Shown here: in pieces, positions 6,117-13,135 of the stretch
Layout: each line of letters opens with the position of its first letter
How positions within the stretch are numbered: the stretch's first letter is position 1
DNA from: Deltaproteobacteria bacterium
GTDB taxonomy: Bacteria; Desulfobacterota; Desulfarculia; Adiutricales; Adiutricaceae
DNA length: 24,657 nucleotides
NCBI GenBank assembly: GCA_031277995.1
Contig: JAITLH010000029.1
Coordinates: forward strand, 1 to 24,657
Direction: 5' to 3'
Position numbers and translations under genes: made by a program
Notes under the pieces: model-generated
The model's input: the letters and a program-made list of their open reading frames with translations, nothing else
Database searches by the model: none
Told to the model about the DNA's origin: nothing

Positions 6117-7559
6117 TTGAGCGAGAGCCTTATAAGCGTGGGTATCGACCTGGGAACCACCACCACCCAGGTGATTTTTAGTCGCCTGATGGTGGAAAAC
6201 ATAGCCGGCGCCGCCTCCGTACCCAGGATCCAGATAATCGAAAAAGAGGTCATCTACCAAGGGGACATTCACTTTACCCCGCTTTTGGCCCCAACCATCA
6301 TCGATACCGAGGCCGTTTTGGCCATCGTCACAAAAGAATACCGTAAGGCCGGGTTTGCCCCCTCCGATCTTTCGGCCGGGGCCGTCATCATTACCGGGGA
6401 CACGGCCCGCAAAGAAAACAGCCAAGCCGTCCTTAGGACCATGAGCGGCCTGGCCGGGGACTTTGTCGTGGCCACGGCCGGAAGCGACCTGGAATCGATC
6501 CTGGCCGGCCGGGGGGCGGGCACCTCCCAAATGAGCAAAAACTCCCCGGGCAAACCCTTGGCCAATCTGGACATTGGCGGGGGCACCTCGAATCTGGCCG
6601 TGTTTTTGGAAGGGGCGCCCATCGATACCTCGTGCCTCGATATCGGCGGCCGCCAAATAACCGTCGGAAAAGATCACCGCTATGGCCGGGTCTCCCCAAA
6701 ATTCGCCAAACTTGGCGAGTATTTGGGCCTGGAATTTATCGAAGGCCAAAAGGCCGATCTAGGGCGCCTGGAAAAGCTTTGCCAAAAACTGGCCTCCATC
6801 TTGGCCCAGTCCCTGGGCTTGGTTGAGGGCCCGCCAGAATTACTCGATCTTTTCATTACCGCCCACCCGCTCAAAGCCAAGCCCAATCTTTTTGGCCTAA
6901 CCTTCTCCGGCGGGGTGGCGGATTTTATTTACGGCCCGGAACCCGCCGATCCCTTTCTCTACGGCGACATCGGCCCGACATTGGGCAAAGCCGTCGTAAA
7001 TAGCCCGGACTTTTCCTCCGTTACCATCCTCACCCCCAAGGAAACCATCCGGGCCACCGTGGTCGGGGCGGGCTCAAACTCGTTGGAACTAAGCGGATCG
7101 ACGGTGACCCTAAGCCACCCGGAGATACTGCCCCTAAAAAACGTGCCCATATTGAAGCTCACCCTTGACGACGAGCGAAACGACTACCGGCACTTTAGTT
7201 CGCGCCTGGCCCAAAGGATCTCTTGGTTTAGGGAAGGGCCGGAGGGGGGCTACCAGACCCTGGCCGTGGCCTTTAAGGGGCCCAAAAACCCCTCTTACGA
7301 TCAAGTTCTGGCCCTGCGCGATCATATCCTAAACGGCCTGGACCATTACCTAAGCGGAAACGACATTTTGATTGTCATAACCGAGGAGGACTTGGCCAAA
7401 AGCCTGGGCCAAACCCTAAAAGCCGCCCTGCCCATGAAAAAAATCTTCTCCCTCGACGGGGTCAAGGTGGAAAACGGCGACTACGTTGACATCGGCCAAG
7501 CCGTCTCCAACGGCCGGGTCGTCCCGCTGGTCGTCAAAACCCTAGTCTTCGGCCAGTGA
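6117..7559 (+). CDS. eutA: EutA, ethanolamine ammonia-lyase reactivating factor
   Basis: A 480-aa ATPase of the actin/Hsp70 superfamily that swaps damaged cobalamin for intact coenzyme in ethanolamine ammonia-lyase. The start must be TTG 6117 or later because an in-frame TAG lies at 6108-6110; AAGGG (6103-6107) gives a 9-nt spacing. Motifs in order are SVGIDLGTTTTQVIFSRL at the N-terminus, LANLDIGGGTSNLAVF near residue 150, LTFSGGVADFIY near 263, and GAGSNSLELSGSTV near 320. Length is that of the family. It implies that eutBC exist nearby even though they are not seen. A hairpin covers its stop codon (7548-7570), and 117 bp separate it from the next gene. Confidence 0.93.
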   Translation: MSESLISVGIDLGTTTTQVIFSRLMVENIAGAASVPRIQIIEKEVIYQGDIHFTPLLAPTIIDTEAVLAIVTKEYRKAGFAPSDLSAGAVIITGDTARKENSQAVLRTMSGLAGDFVVATAGSDLESILAGRGAGTSQMSKNSPGKPLANLDIGGGTSNLAVFLEGAPIDTSCLDIGGRQITVGKDHRYGRVSPKFAKLGEYLGLEFIEGQKADLGRLEKLCQKLASILAQSLGLVEGPPELLDLFITAHPLKAKPNLFGLTFSGGVADFIYGPEPADPFLYGDIGPTLGKAVVNSPDFSSVTILTPKETIRATVVGAGSNSLELSGSTVTLSHPEILPLKNVPILKLTLDDERNDYRHFSSRLAQRISWFREGPEGGYQTLAVAFKGPKNPSYDQVLALRDHILNGLDHYLSGNDILIVITEEDLAKSLGQTLKAALPMKKIFSLDGVKVENGDYVDIGQAVSNGRVVPLVVKTLVFGQ

Positions 7560-7570
7560 ACTTGGCCGAA
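7548..7570 (+). other. hairpin with the eutA stop codon in its loop
   Basis: TTCGGCCA (7548-7555) and TGGCCGAA (7563-7570) form a perfect 8-bp stem around a 7-nt loop that contains the TGA stop (7557-7559). There is no T-run. The following gap also holds the palindrome GCCCCATGGGGC (7644-7655). Confidence 0.65.
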
Positions 7571-7676
7571 AACGAGGGTTTTCAGGGAGTCCTGGGCGGC
7601 CCCCCAAGGCGACTTCCAAGTCAGCCCACGGGCGCCCCAAGGGGCCCCATGGGGCTTTACCATTCGTGACTAAATA

Positions 7677-9035
7677 ATGGCAACTTTCGAAAACCAAATG
7701 AACAAAGATGAATTTTTAGCCAAGGTAACCGCGGCCGGGGTGGTCGGGGCCGGCGGGGCCGGGTTTCCCACGGCCATAAAGCTCGCTTCCAGCCCAGAAT
7801 ACGTCTTGGTTAACGGGGCCGAGTGCGAGCCTTTGCTTAAAGTCGACCAGCAGTTGGCCGAGCTTAGATCCGATGAACTGGTCACGGCCCTCTCGGCTCT
7901 CGTTAAGGCCCTTGGCGCGAAGGGCGGGATCTTGGCCTTTAAGGAAAAATACCAAGGCGCCCTTTCGGCCCTTCAAAACGAAATCAAAGACCAACCAAAC
8001 CTATCCATAAAAACCCTGGGCAATCACTACCCCATGGGTGACGAACAGGTTTTGGTTTACGAGGTCTTGGGCCGGGTGGTGCCCGAAGGCGCCCTACCCC
8101 TCTCCCAAGGGGCCTTGGTCATTAACGTCGAGACCCTTTTAAACGTCTTTGACGCCGTTTTCCGAAACGCCCCGGTTACCCACAAGTACCTAACCGTGAC
8201 CGGAGCCGTGGCCAAGGCCGCGACCTTTCGGGTGCCCGTGGGCACCTCGATTTGCGACATTATCAAGGCCGCGGGCCAAGCCACCGTCCCCGACCCGGTG
8301 GTCATAAATGGCGGTCCGATGATGGGTAAACTCGAAACGGATTTAACCGCCCCCATCACCAAAACCACCAAGGGGCTTATCGTTTTACCCAAGGATCACC
8401 CGGCCGCCCTCTCCAAGCGCCGGGATCTAGCCCAGATGATGCGGATCGCCAAAACCAGCTGTTGCCACTGCGCCTATTGCACCGAGCTTTGCCCCAGGTT
8501 TTTATTGGGCCATAACCTAAACCCCGACAAGATTATGCGCCTGGCTTCCTACGGCCAAACCGGGGAGGGTTACCAAAAGGCCGGGCAAGTCTTCCTTTGC
8601 TGCGAATGCGGCTTATGCGAGCAAGCCTGCGTCATGGGCCTCCAGCCCTGGCGGCTAAACCATGAGCTAAAGGGTAAGCTGGGACCGGACGCGGCCAAGG
8701 CCTTCATGAAAGCCCCCAAAAGCTCGGTTCACCGCTTTAGGTCATTACGGCGCTATCCCATACCCAAGCTCGTCCAAAAGCTCGCCCTGGCCCGATTTGA
8801 CCCCTTAAAATCTAAATTCGCGACCTACCCCTCCGAACCAAACTCGGTTAGGCTCCTTTTCAAACAACACCTGGGCGCCCCCAGTCTCCCCACGGTCAAG
8901 CTGGGCGACAAAGTAACCCTAGGCTCGACCGTGGCCGCGCCGCCCCCCGGGGCCACCGGCGCCCCGGTTCACGCGAGCCTGTCAGGCCAAATAACCGCCC
9001 TCGACCAGGTCTCGATTACCATCACGGCCGATTGA
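7677..9035 (+). CDS. pduS: PduS-type corrin reductase / RnfC-like Fe-S flavoprotein
   Basis: A 452-aa protein, the length of Salmonella PduS, which reduces cob(III)alamin so that adenosyltransferases can act. The N-terminus has the flavin/NADH-binding GVVGAGGAGFPTAIKL motif and VNGAECEPLLKVD, as in RnfC and complex I NuoF. Two [4Fe-4S] ferredoxin motifs follow: CCHCAYCTELCPRFL near residue 260 and CCECGLCEQACVMG near 305. The C-terminus is a barrel-sandwich (biotinyl-like) domain (KLGDKVTLGSTVAAPPPG). The start ATG 7677 has no clear ribosome site; ATG 7698 is an alternative. Placed before a pduT-like shell gene, it probably forms an electron route through the shell for B12 reduction or NADH recycling. 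Confidence 0.92.
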   Translation: MATFENQMNKDEFLAKVTAAGVVGAGGAGFPTAIKLASSPEYVLVNGAECEPLLKVDQQLAELRSDELVTALSALVKALGAKGGILAFKEKYQGALSALQNEIKDQPNLSIKTLGNHYPMGDEQVLVYEVLGRVVPEGALPLSQGALVINVETLLNVFDAVFRNAPVTHKYLTVTGAVAKAATFRVPVGTSICDIIKAAGQATVPDPVVINGGPMMGKLETDLTAPITKTTKGLIVLPKDHPAALSKRRDLAQMMRIAKTSCCHCAYCTELCPRFLLGHNLNPDKIMRLASYGQTGEGYQKAGQVFLCCECGLCEQACVMGLQPWRLNHELKGKLGPDAAKAFMKAPKSSVHRFRSLRRYPIPKLVQKLALARFDPLKSKFATYPSEPNSVRLLFKQHLGAPSLPTVKLGDKVTLGSTVAAPPPGATGAPVHASLSGQITALDQVSITITAD

Positions 9036-9079
9036 AGGCGCCCCATTAGCCTCGGCCCCTTGGCCCGGGAACCGGGCCC

Positions 9080-9141
9080 AAAAAAAACCGACCAAATCGC
9101 CCCCCCCACCGGGGACCACTCAAAAGTGGCGATTTGGTCGG
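9080..9141 (-). terminator. strong terminator-like structure on the - strand ahead of pduT
   Basis: CCGACCAAATCGCC (9088-9101) and GGCGATTTGGTCGG (9128-9141) are perfect 14-bp arms. Read on the - strand, the stem is followed by eight T (complement of A 9080-9087), which is the intrinsic terminator layout. The 26-nt loop can itself fold (CCACT/AGTGG). A GC hairpin GGCCCGG/CCGGGCC lies just beyond (9062-9078). The only - strand gene that could use it is 9907-10557, reading antisense through pduT. On the + strand it would be a structured leader for pduT. Confidence 0.65.
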
Positions 9142-9203
9142 CCAAAGAAAAACCAACGAACTTTTTTGACCGGACTTAACCTCGACCCGAGCCAGGAAAA
9201 ACC

Positions 9204-9752
9204 ATGAGCGTAGCCTTAGGATTAGTTGAATTTAAGACCATTCCCGTGGCCGTTGAGGCCACCGACGAGATGCTTAAGGCCTCCGAGGTGACCTTGATCC
9301 TGGGGACGCCCATCTGCCCCGGCAAATTCGTGACCATCGTTTCGGGGGAAGTGGCCAACGTGACCACCTCGGTAACCAAGGCCATCGACGCCGCCGGACA
9401 CTTTCTGGTCGAATCCCACATAATCACCAACGTCGACGACAGCGTCCTCCCCGCCCTAAGTGGCACCAACCAAGTCGATCGCCTGGAAGCCCTGGGCGTT
9501 ATCGAAACCTTCGCCGCCATCTCGGCCATCCGGGCCGGCGACACCGTGGCCAAGGCGGCCAGGGTCACCCTGCTCGATATCCGCCTGGCCCGCGGCCTGG
9601 GCGGCAAAGGCGAGGTCTTCTACACCGGCGAACTGGGCCAGGTGGAAGCGGCCAAAAAAGCCGCCGAAGATCGTCTCGGCCAGGACGGCAACCTCGTAAG
9701 CTCCGTGGTCATCCCCAGGCCCCACAAGGACCTTTGGGGCGCCCTACTCTAA
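9204..9752 (+). CDS. pduT: PduT-type BMC-T shell protein with Fe-S cysteine
   Basis: A 182-aa tandem BMC-domain protein that forms pseudohexameric trimers. The first domain holds LGLVEFKTIPVAVEATDEMLKAS and TPICPGKFV; Cys38 falls where PduT has the cysteine that binds a [4Fe-4S] cluster at the trimer centre. The domain link VDRLEALGVIETFAAISAI starts the second domain, which ends VSSVVIPRPHKDLW. PduT pairs with PduS in Pdu organelles and is proposed to pass electrons across the shell. Here the pair stands directly together in a Eut locus. ATG 9204 follows a weak CAGGAAAA site. It is the last + strand gene of the BMC block. Confidence 0.93.
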   Translation: MSVALGLVEFKTIPVAVEATDEMLKASEVTLILGTPICPGKFVTIVSGEVANVTTSVTKAIDAAGHFLVESHIITNVDDSVLPALSGTNQVDRLEALGVIETFAAISAIRAGDTVAKAARVTLLDIRLARGLGGKGEVFYTGELGQVEAAKKAAEDRLGQDGNLVSSVVIPRPHKDLWGALL

Positions 9753-9759
9753 AATCGGG

Positions 9760-9854
9760 CGGCCCAGCGCCCTAATCACCTCGCCCCTTATCCCCTCGGC
9801 CCCAATCCCTTCGGCCCTTATCCCCTCGTCCCTAATCCCCTCGGCCCAGCGCCC
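9760..9854. repeat. degenerate tandem repeat of about 15-16 nt, flanked by 13-nt direct repeats
   Basis: About five imperfect copies of a unit like CCCTTATCCCCTCGG run between 9770 and 9845. The 13-mer CGGCCCAGCGCCC occurs at both ends (9760-9772 and 9842-9854). The strand composition is extremely C-rich. No reading frame or known element is seen. Confidence 0.7.
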
Positions 9855-9906
9855 GAATGCCCCCCAATAAACCCCAGGCTAGTTGCCGCCATCCCCTCGT
9901 CCGAGC

Positions 9907-10557
9907 TTATTTGTTCTTGGTATAATGGCTTTGTATGGCGGCTTTCCGCCTGGCCACGCTTTCTTTCAAATCTTTAATCTGATTTTTTAGCTCGGTCTTC
10001 TCCCTCCAGGCCCCCCATTTGCGGCACAAATAGAAAAAAAGGGGCGATATCACGATAAGACATAAAGGTAAGCCTATCAAAAAGCGTAACTTAAATACCA
10101 ATCTCAAAATAACGGCGAAAATAGGGGCCATAATCAAGTTATACCCAAAATAAACTTCAATCCAGTGGCTAAGGTACTTGGGTTTAAAGTCTTTTAACTC
10201 ATTTTCATAATACTTAATCATGACTTCATCGTTGGCCAAGGTAGCGTAATCGCCCAAACCGCCGCTATAACCCCAGTCCCCGGGCGCTGGCGCGGTTGGG
10301 CTTACAGCCATGAGTTTTTTAAATTCTTCGTAGGCTTTTTTCTTTGGGTCAACCCCCGCCGGCTTATGCTCCCAGCGATGCCCGCAACCCAGGCAGTAAA
10401 GCATGATGTTCTTACTGCCATGGAAACCGGCCAACAAGCCCAAATTGCCAAGGGCCAAGCCGCCAATCGCGCCCTTCACCGGGCTAAAACCCTTTTCTTG
10501 GATAACGATTTGGGTGGATTGACATTTTGGACAGCTAACTTTTTCTTCCTCCGCCAC
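9907..10557 (-). CDS. zinc-ribbon membrane protein of unknown function
   Basis: A 216-aa protein from a GTG start at 10557 with AGGAGG just upstream on the - strand. The N-terminus is a zinc ribbon: CPKC near residue 9 and CLGCGHRW near 55, with a Gly-rich hydrophobic link (KGAIGGLALGNLGLLAGF) between, a pattern I recall from small bacterial proteins of unknown role. Residues about 130-180 contain two membrane segments (NLIMAPIFAVILRLVF and FLIGLPLCLIVISPLFFYL) and the C-terminus is a charged, probably coiled helix (KTELKNQIKDLKESVARR). It is divergent to no neighbour and has its own short transcription unit. Base use is less GC-rich than the BMC genes. I cannot assign a function. Confidence 0.7.
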   Translation of the reverse strand: MAEEEKVSCPKCQSTQIVIQEKGFSPVKGAIGGLALGNLGLLAGFHGSKNIMLYCLGCGHRWEHKPAGVDPKKKAYEEFKKLMAVSPTAPAPGDWGYSGGLGDYATLANDEVMIKYYENELKDFKPKYLSHWIEVYFGYNLIMAPIFAVILRLVFKLRFLIGLPLCLIVISPLFFYLCRKWGAWREKTELKNQIKDLKESVARRKAAIQSHYTKNK

Positions 10558-10854
10558 TCTTCCCTCCTAAACCATTCCCCCAGACCCAAAAAAAATCAGC
10601 CCCACCCCAGCGACCAAAGCCCTGGGATTTTTCCAAAAAACACTTGACCTGACCATAGGCCAAGTATATCACAATCCCCCTCGCCCCAAAACGAAAACAG
10701 CGCCTCGCGGCGCGGTTTAGGGCGGCCCTCAGCCGGTCAGGTTTGTCCCAAAACCCAAACCCTGCCCCTTTCCGAAACGGGAGGGCATACCCTCCCCCCG
10801 CCCGGAAACGGCCCGTTATCGAGCGGGGGCCCTTTTTTTCTTCTCCCCAAAACG
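10558..10854. other. gene-free stretch rich in hairpins
   Basis: No coding frame with support is seen. Hairpins include GCGCC/GGCGC (10700-10713), GGGAGGG/CCCTCCC around CATA (10779-10796) and the possible terminator at 10810-10839. TTGACC and TATCAC with a 17-nt spacer (about 10644-10672) resemble a + strand promoter, so a small structured RNA from about 10680 to 10839 is conceivable. I recognise no known RNA family. Confidence 0.35.
10810..10839 (+). terminator. possible intrinsic terminator, + strand
   Basis: GGCCC (10810-10814) pairs with GGGCC (10827-10831), followed by C and seven T (10833-10839). No + strand gene lies directly upstream, so it would end an unannotated transcript or distant read-through. 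Confidence 0.4.
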
Positions 10855-10881
10855 AAAAACCCCTTGGTTCACAAGGGGTTT
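10855..10881 (-). terminator. terminator of the tRNA-Lys gene
   Basis: AAACCCCTTG (10857-10866) and CAAGGGGTTT (10872-10881) make a perfect 10-bp stem with loop GTTCA. On the - strand it ends in a run of T (complement of A 10855-10859), about 57 nt after the tRNA 3' end. Confidence 0.8.
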
Positions 10882-10937
10882 AAGCATGGGGTTTAAGCAC
10901 GCGGGAGATATGGCGCGAAGTCTGATTTTTTTAGCTT

Positions 10938-11012
10938 TGGTGCGCCATGTAGGACTCGAACCTACAGCCTAATGATTAAGAGTCATTTGCTCTACCATTG
11001 AGCTAATGGCGC
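10938..11012 (-). tRNA. tRNA-Lys (anticodon CUU), CCA encoded
   Basis: The - strand folds as a full cloverleaf of 75 nt. The acceptor arms are GCGCCAT and ATGGCGC, the D-arm GCTC/GAGC, the anticodon arm AATGA/TCATT around CTCTTAA (anticodon CTT), and the T-arm GTAGG/CCTAC around TTCGAGT. Discriminator A is followed by an encoded CCA (10938-10940). It is flanked by its own promoter and terminator, so it is a single-gene unit. Confidence 0.97.
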
Positions 11013-11025
11013 AACCTAAACAATG

Positions 11026-11054
11026 ATTATAACTTTATTGGGCGAGTTCGTCAA
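11026..11054 (-). promoter_or_regulatory. sigma-70-type promoter of tRNA-Lys
   Basis: On the - strand TTGACG (11054-11049) and TATAAT (11031-11026) are separated by exactly 17 nt, and the tRNA 5' end lies 13 nt further on. This is the clearest promoter in the window. It overlaps the end of a 30-codon reading frame. Confidence 0.9.
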
Positions 11055-11127
11055 GGCTAAAATTGAGATCTTGTAATTTGAGACAAAGCGCGGCCAGGTC
11101 ATCTTCTAGGATTAACGTTTTTGTCAT
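11035..11127 (-). CDS. possible 30-aa peptide gene
   Basis: A small frame starts at ATG 11127 with AAAGG about 8 nt upstream, and ends at TAA 11037-11035. The peptide is acidic and Leu-rich (it opens MTKTLILEDDLAALCLKLQ and ends LDELAQ). It begins 15 nt after the stop of the ATP-binding protein, so it could be the last gene of that unit, and its 3' end covers the tRNA promoter. No family is recognised and chance is possible at this length. Confidence 0.35.
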   Translation of the reverse strand: MTKTLILEDDLAALCLKLQDLNFSLDELAQ

Positions 11128-11142
11128 AAGGCTACCTTTGGG

Positions 11143-12096
11143 CTACACCTGGGAGGGAACGTAACGCGAATTACGCGATCCGCCCTCTCGGCGAAGCTTT
11201 CCGCCCTCGGTCAGCTTCCGCAATACTAAGCCAGCCGCGGTCTGAGATAAACCTAGTAACTCCTGCGCCTGCCTGCGGTTAATTGAGCCGTATTCGCGTA
11301 TGTAATCCAAAACCATTGATTCGGGGGTTCGCGCGGTATCTGAAGGCTCCACCACGGTATATTTCTCATTGGGCAGAATCACTTTGAATACGTTGGGCCC
11401 GAGCTCTATTTTAGGCTGACGGAACGAAGCCTTATAGCTGTCAAAAATATTCGCGATCCCCGTGCCGAAAGCCTCAATAAGTCGCAAACGGTAGAATACC
11501 GCCGCGAGCCGATCATTTCGGCAAACGGAGATGCCGCTCATAATATCGCCAATCTCAATCCCACCCACAAGGCCGCCGAGCGAAATAAACTCTACGCGGT
11601 CGGAGAACATTTTGACAAGAATACTCGCTCTCACGGCATATTCGCGGTGAACGATGGCGTTAATCAAGGCCTCGCGCAGGGCGATAGCGGGATAATCGCG
11701 CTTATCCTCCCTTACAAGCTTGTCAATCGTCGCCGACGTTTTGTTGTATACGTCAAGAAAGTCGTAAGCCTCGTTAATCTGCTTAAGTAGCGATCCGCCG
11801 AATTCGTGGCGGGTCAGGTAAATCCGCTGTGTCTCGTCTTGAAACACGGCAACTTTTATCGTATGGGGGCATTGATCCGAAAGTAACAGCGCAAGGTTCG
11901 TATAAATTCCGTCGGTATTTACCAAGCCAAGCGTCGCCATTTGAGCAGGGCCAAATTCCACGCCGCGCTTGGAAAATTCGGCGGCAGCTGATGTGAACGC
12001 TAATTCTTGCTCAATGGAACGCAGTTTTTCGTAGCTCTTTTCGTCCGTTTCGCGTATCATTTTACGGATAACCGTTTCGCTCTCCTTGAATTTCAT
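11143..12096 (-). CDS. ATP-binding transcriptional regulator, N-terminal AlbA_2 domain missing
   Basis: A 317-aa protein from ATG 12096; GAGGTGAG sits just before it, so the in-frame GTG 12105 is less likely. It resembles the 'ATP-binding protein' family (COG2865) whose members are about 450-480 aa: AlbA_2 domain, HATPase_c_4 domain and a winged helix. Here MKFKESET, the usual very start of the AlbA_2 domain, runs straight into VIRKMIRETDEKSYEKLRS, which normally lies about 120 residues later. The ATPase part is intact (LREALINAIVHREY, then FISLGGLVGGI) and the C-terminal winged helix is present (INRRQAQELLGLSQTAAGLVLRKL). Codon use differs from the GGCC-rich neighbours, suggesting transfer. 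A 39-bp repeat array starts 20 nt upstream. Confidence 0.75.
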   Translation of the reverse strand: MKFKESETVIRKMIRETDEKSYEKLRSIEQELAFTSAAAEFSKRGVEFGPAQMATLGLVNTDGIYTNLALLLSDQCPHTIKVAVFQDETQRIYLTRHEFGGSLLKQINEAYDFLDVYNKTSATIDKLVREDKRDYPAIALREALINAIVHREYAVRASILVKMFSDRVEFISLGGLVGGIEIGDIMSGISVCRNDRLAAVFYRLRLIEAFGTGIANIFDSYKASFRQPKIELGPNVFKVILPNEKYTVVEPSDTARTPESMVLDYIREYGSINRRQAQELLGLSQTAAGLVLRKLTEGGKLRREGGSRNSRYVPSQV

Positions 12097-12115
12097 ATAA
12101 CTCACCTCACGATTA

Positions 12116-12304
12116 AACTACTGACATTTTAACGCATTCTAACGTTAGCGACTCAACTCCTGACATTTTGACCCATTCTAACGTTAGCGGCGCAACTCCT
12201 GACATTTTGGCCCATTTTAACGTTAGCGACTCAACTACTGACATTTTGACGCATTCTAACGTTAGCGGCGCAACTCCTGACATTTTAACGCATTCTAACG
12301 TTAG
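12116..12304. repeat. tandem array of 39-bp repeats, about five copies
   Basis: Units lie at 12116-12149 (partial), 12150-12188, 12189-12227, 12228-12266 and 12267-12304. Each contains CTGACATTTT and ends in the 10-nt palindrome CTAACGTTAG (one copy has TTAACGTTAG). The first bases alternate GACTC and GGCGC, so the higher-order period is 78 bp. The unit is 13 codons long, so both strands stay open; the - strand would read repeats such as LTLECVKMSGVAP. The array has no spacers, so it is not CRISPR. It lies directly before the truncated ATP-binding regulator, where iterated operators would sit. Confidence 0.9.
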
Positions 12305-12642
12305 ATTCATAATTTTTGTTAAAATGATTTTGACCCAAACCGGTGAACGAAGTGGCGTTAAAAAATTGGCGGCTCCAACGACCACGGCATAGACTTATCT
12401 TTATCAATCCACCATATAATTCAGCATCCGATGTATATTCATTCATAACCGCATCTTTTCAATGGTTACTTAAACATCATTTAAAGTTAAATATAAAAGA
12501 ATTATTAGCATAAAATATTTATTAAATTGTTATTGATAAGCTTTATTTATTAATTAAACTACTAATATTATTTTAAACTTGTTTAATATAATTTTCAAAA
12601 TCTTCATAAGAATTTACATGAGCCTCTATGTTTGGCGTAAAG
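12305..12642. other. AT-rich gene-free stretch
   Basis: From about 12400 to 12640 the DNA is very AT-rich, unlike the rest of the window. No gene is supported. On the - strand a short open tail ends at TAA 12575-12573 and reads PNIEAHVNSYEDFENYIKQV, which has a protein-like look and could be the end of a lost gene. Confidence 0.5.
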
Positions 12643-13135
12643 TCAGGTATTGATGAGAGCGAAAATATCCTCACAGACGGTCAACATGACCTTCTCTTTT
12701 TCCGAAGGCTTGACCGAAGTAATCGAATCCTTGCTTGTCCCTTCCTAGGTATCGCTCCGTTAAGTTAGGATCAATGGCCTTAAAAGCTTAGGAATCTTCC
12801 TTCTCGCGGGTCTTGATGAATTTTTCGACGTTGGCGCTAATCAACCCAATCCGGCTAAGCCGTTTCATGTTGGTTTTAAAATGCTTGGAATCCATACGCC
12901 GCGGCGTTGATTGACCTTGAACTTATGAATCAATTTGTCCGTACTGGCATTAAAAATGTCTTTAGAAAGCTCGTTCTTATTAATCACCTGTTTGAAGTTG
13001 AAAATGGGAGCGCGAAACTTTCTAAAATTCTCAACCCAGCCTGTTTCAAGCCCACAAAGCCTTTTAGCGTTTTGGGAGTTTCGAAGTTGGGCGGTCCACC
13101 AGCCAATAAGCGTTCCGTGTTGTTGTACGCGTTAA
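12643..13135 (-). pseudogene. frameshifted DDE-type transposase remnant
   Basis: Three - strand fragments in different frames line up in transposase order. The first (13101 to 12865) reads NAKRLCGLETG and later STDKLIHKFKVNQRRGV. The second (12895-12788) reads MDSKHFKTNMKRLSRIGLIS, matching the 'DSxHxxSNMxxLxRIxLF' core I recall from IS1182-like and related transposases. The third (12729-12643) reads SVKPSEKEKVMLTVCEDIFAL, matching the 'VKPSExxxTLxxVxEDLFxLV' motif that follows it. Stops and frame changes between them show that the gene is dead. Terminal inverted repeats were not found. The family is recalled, not searched. Confidence 0.6.

Noticed and set aside
6021..6749. 242-aa - strand gene inside eutA
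   Set aside because: It is a shadow of the eutT end and eutA; the + strand frames have full family motifs.
10680..10840. SRP RNA, 6S RNA or tmRNA
   Set aside because: Hairpins are present but none of the conserved cores I know from these RNAs was found.
12116..12304. CRISPR array
   Set aside because: The 39-bp units are contiguous, with no unique spacers, and no cas genes are near.
12113..12385. Ninety-residue repeat protein on the - strand (LTLECVKMSGVAP type)
   Set aside because: The frame is open because the repeat is 39 bp; there is no convincing ribosome site and its start region lies in unrelated DNA. Kept only as a possibility in the repeat entry.
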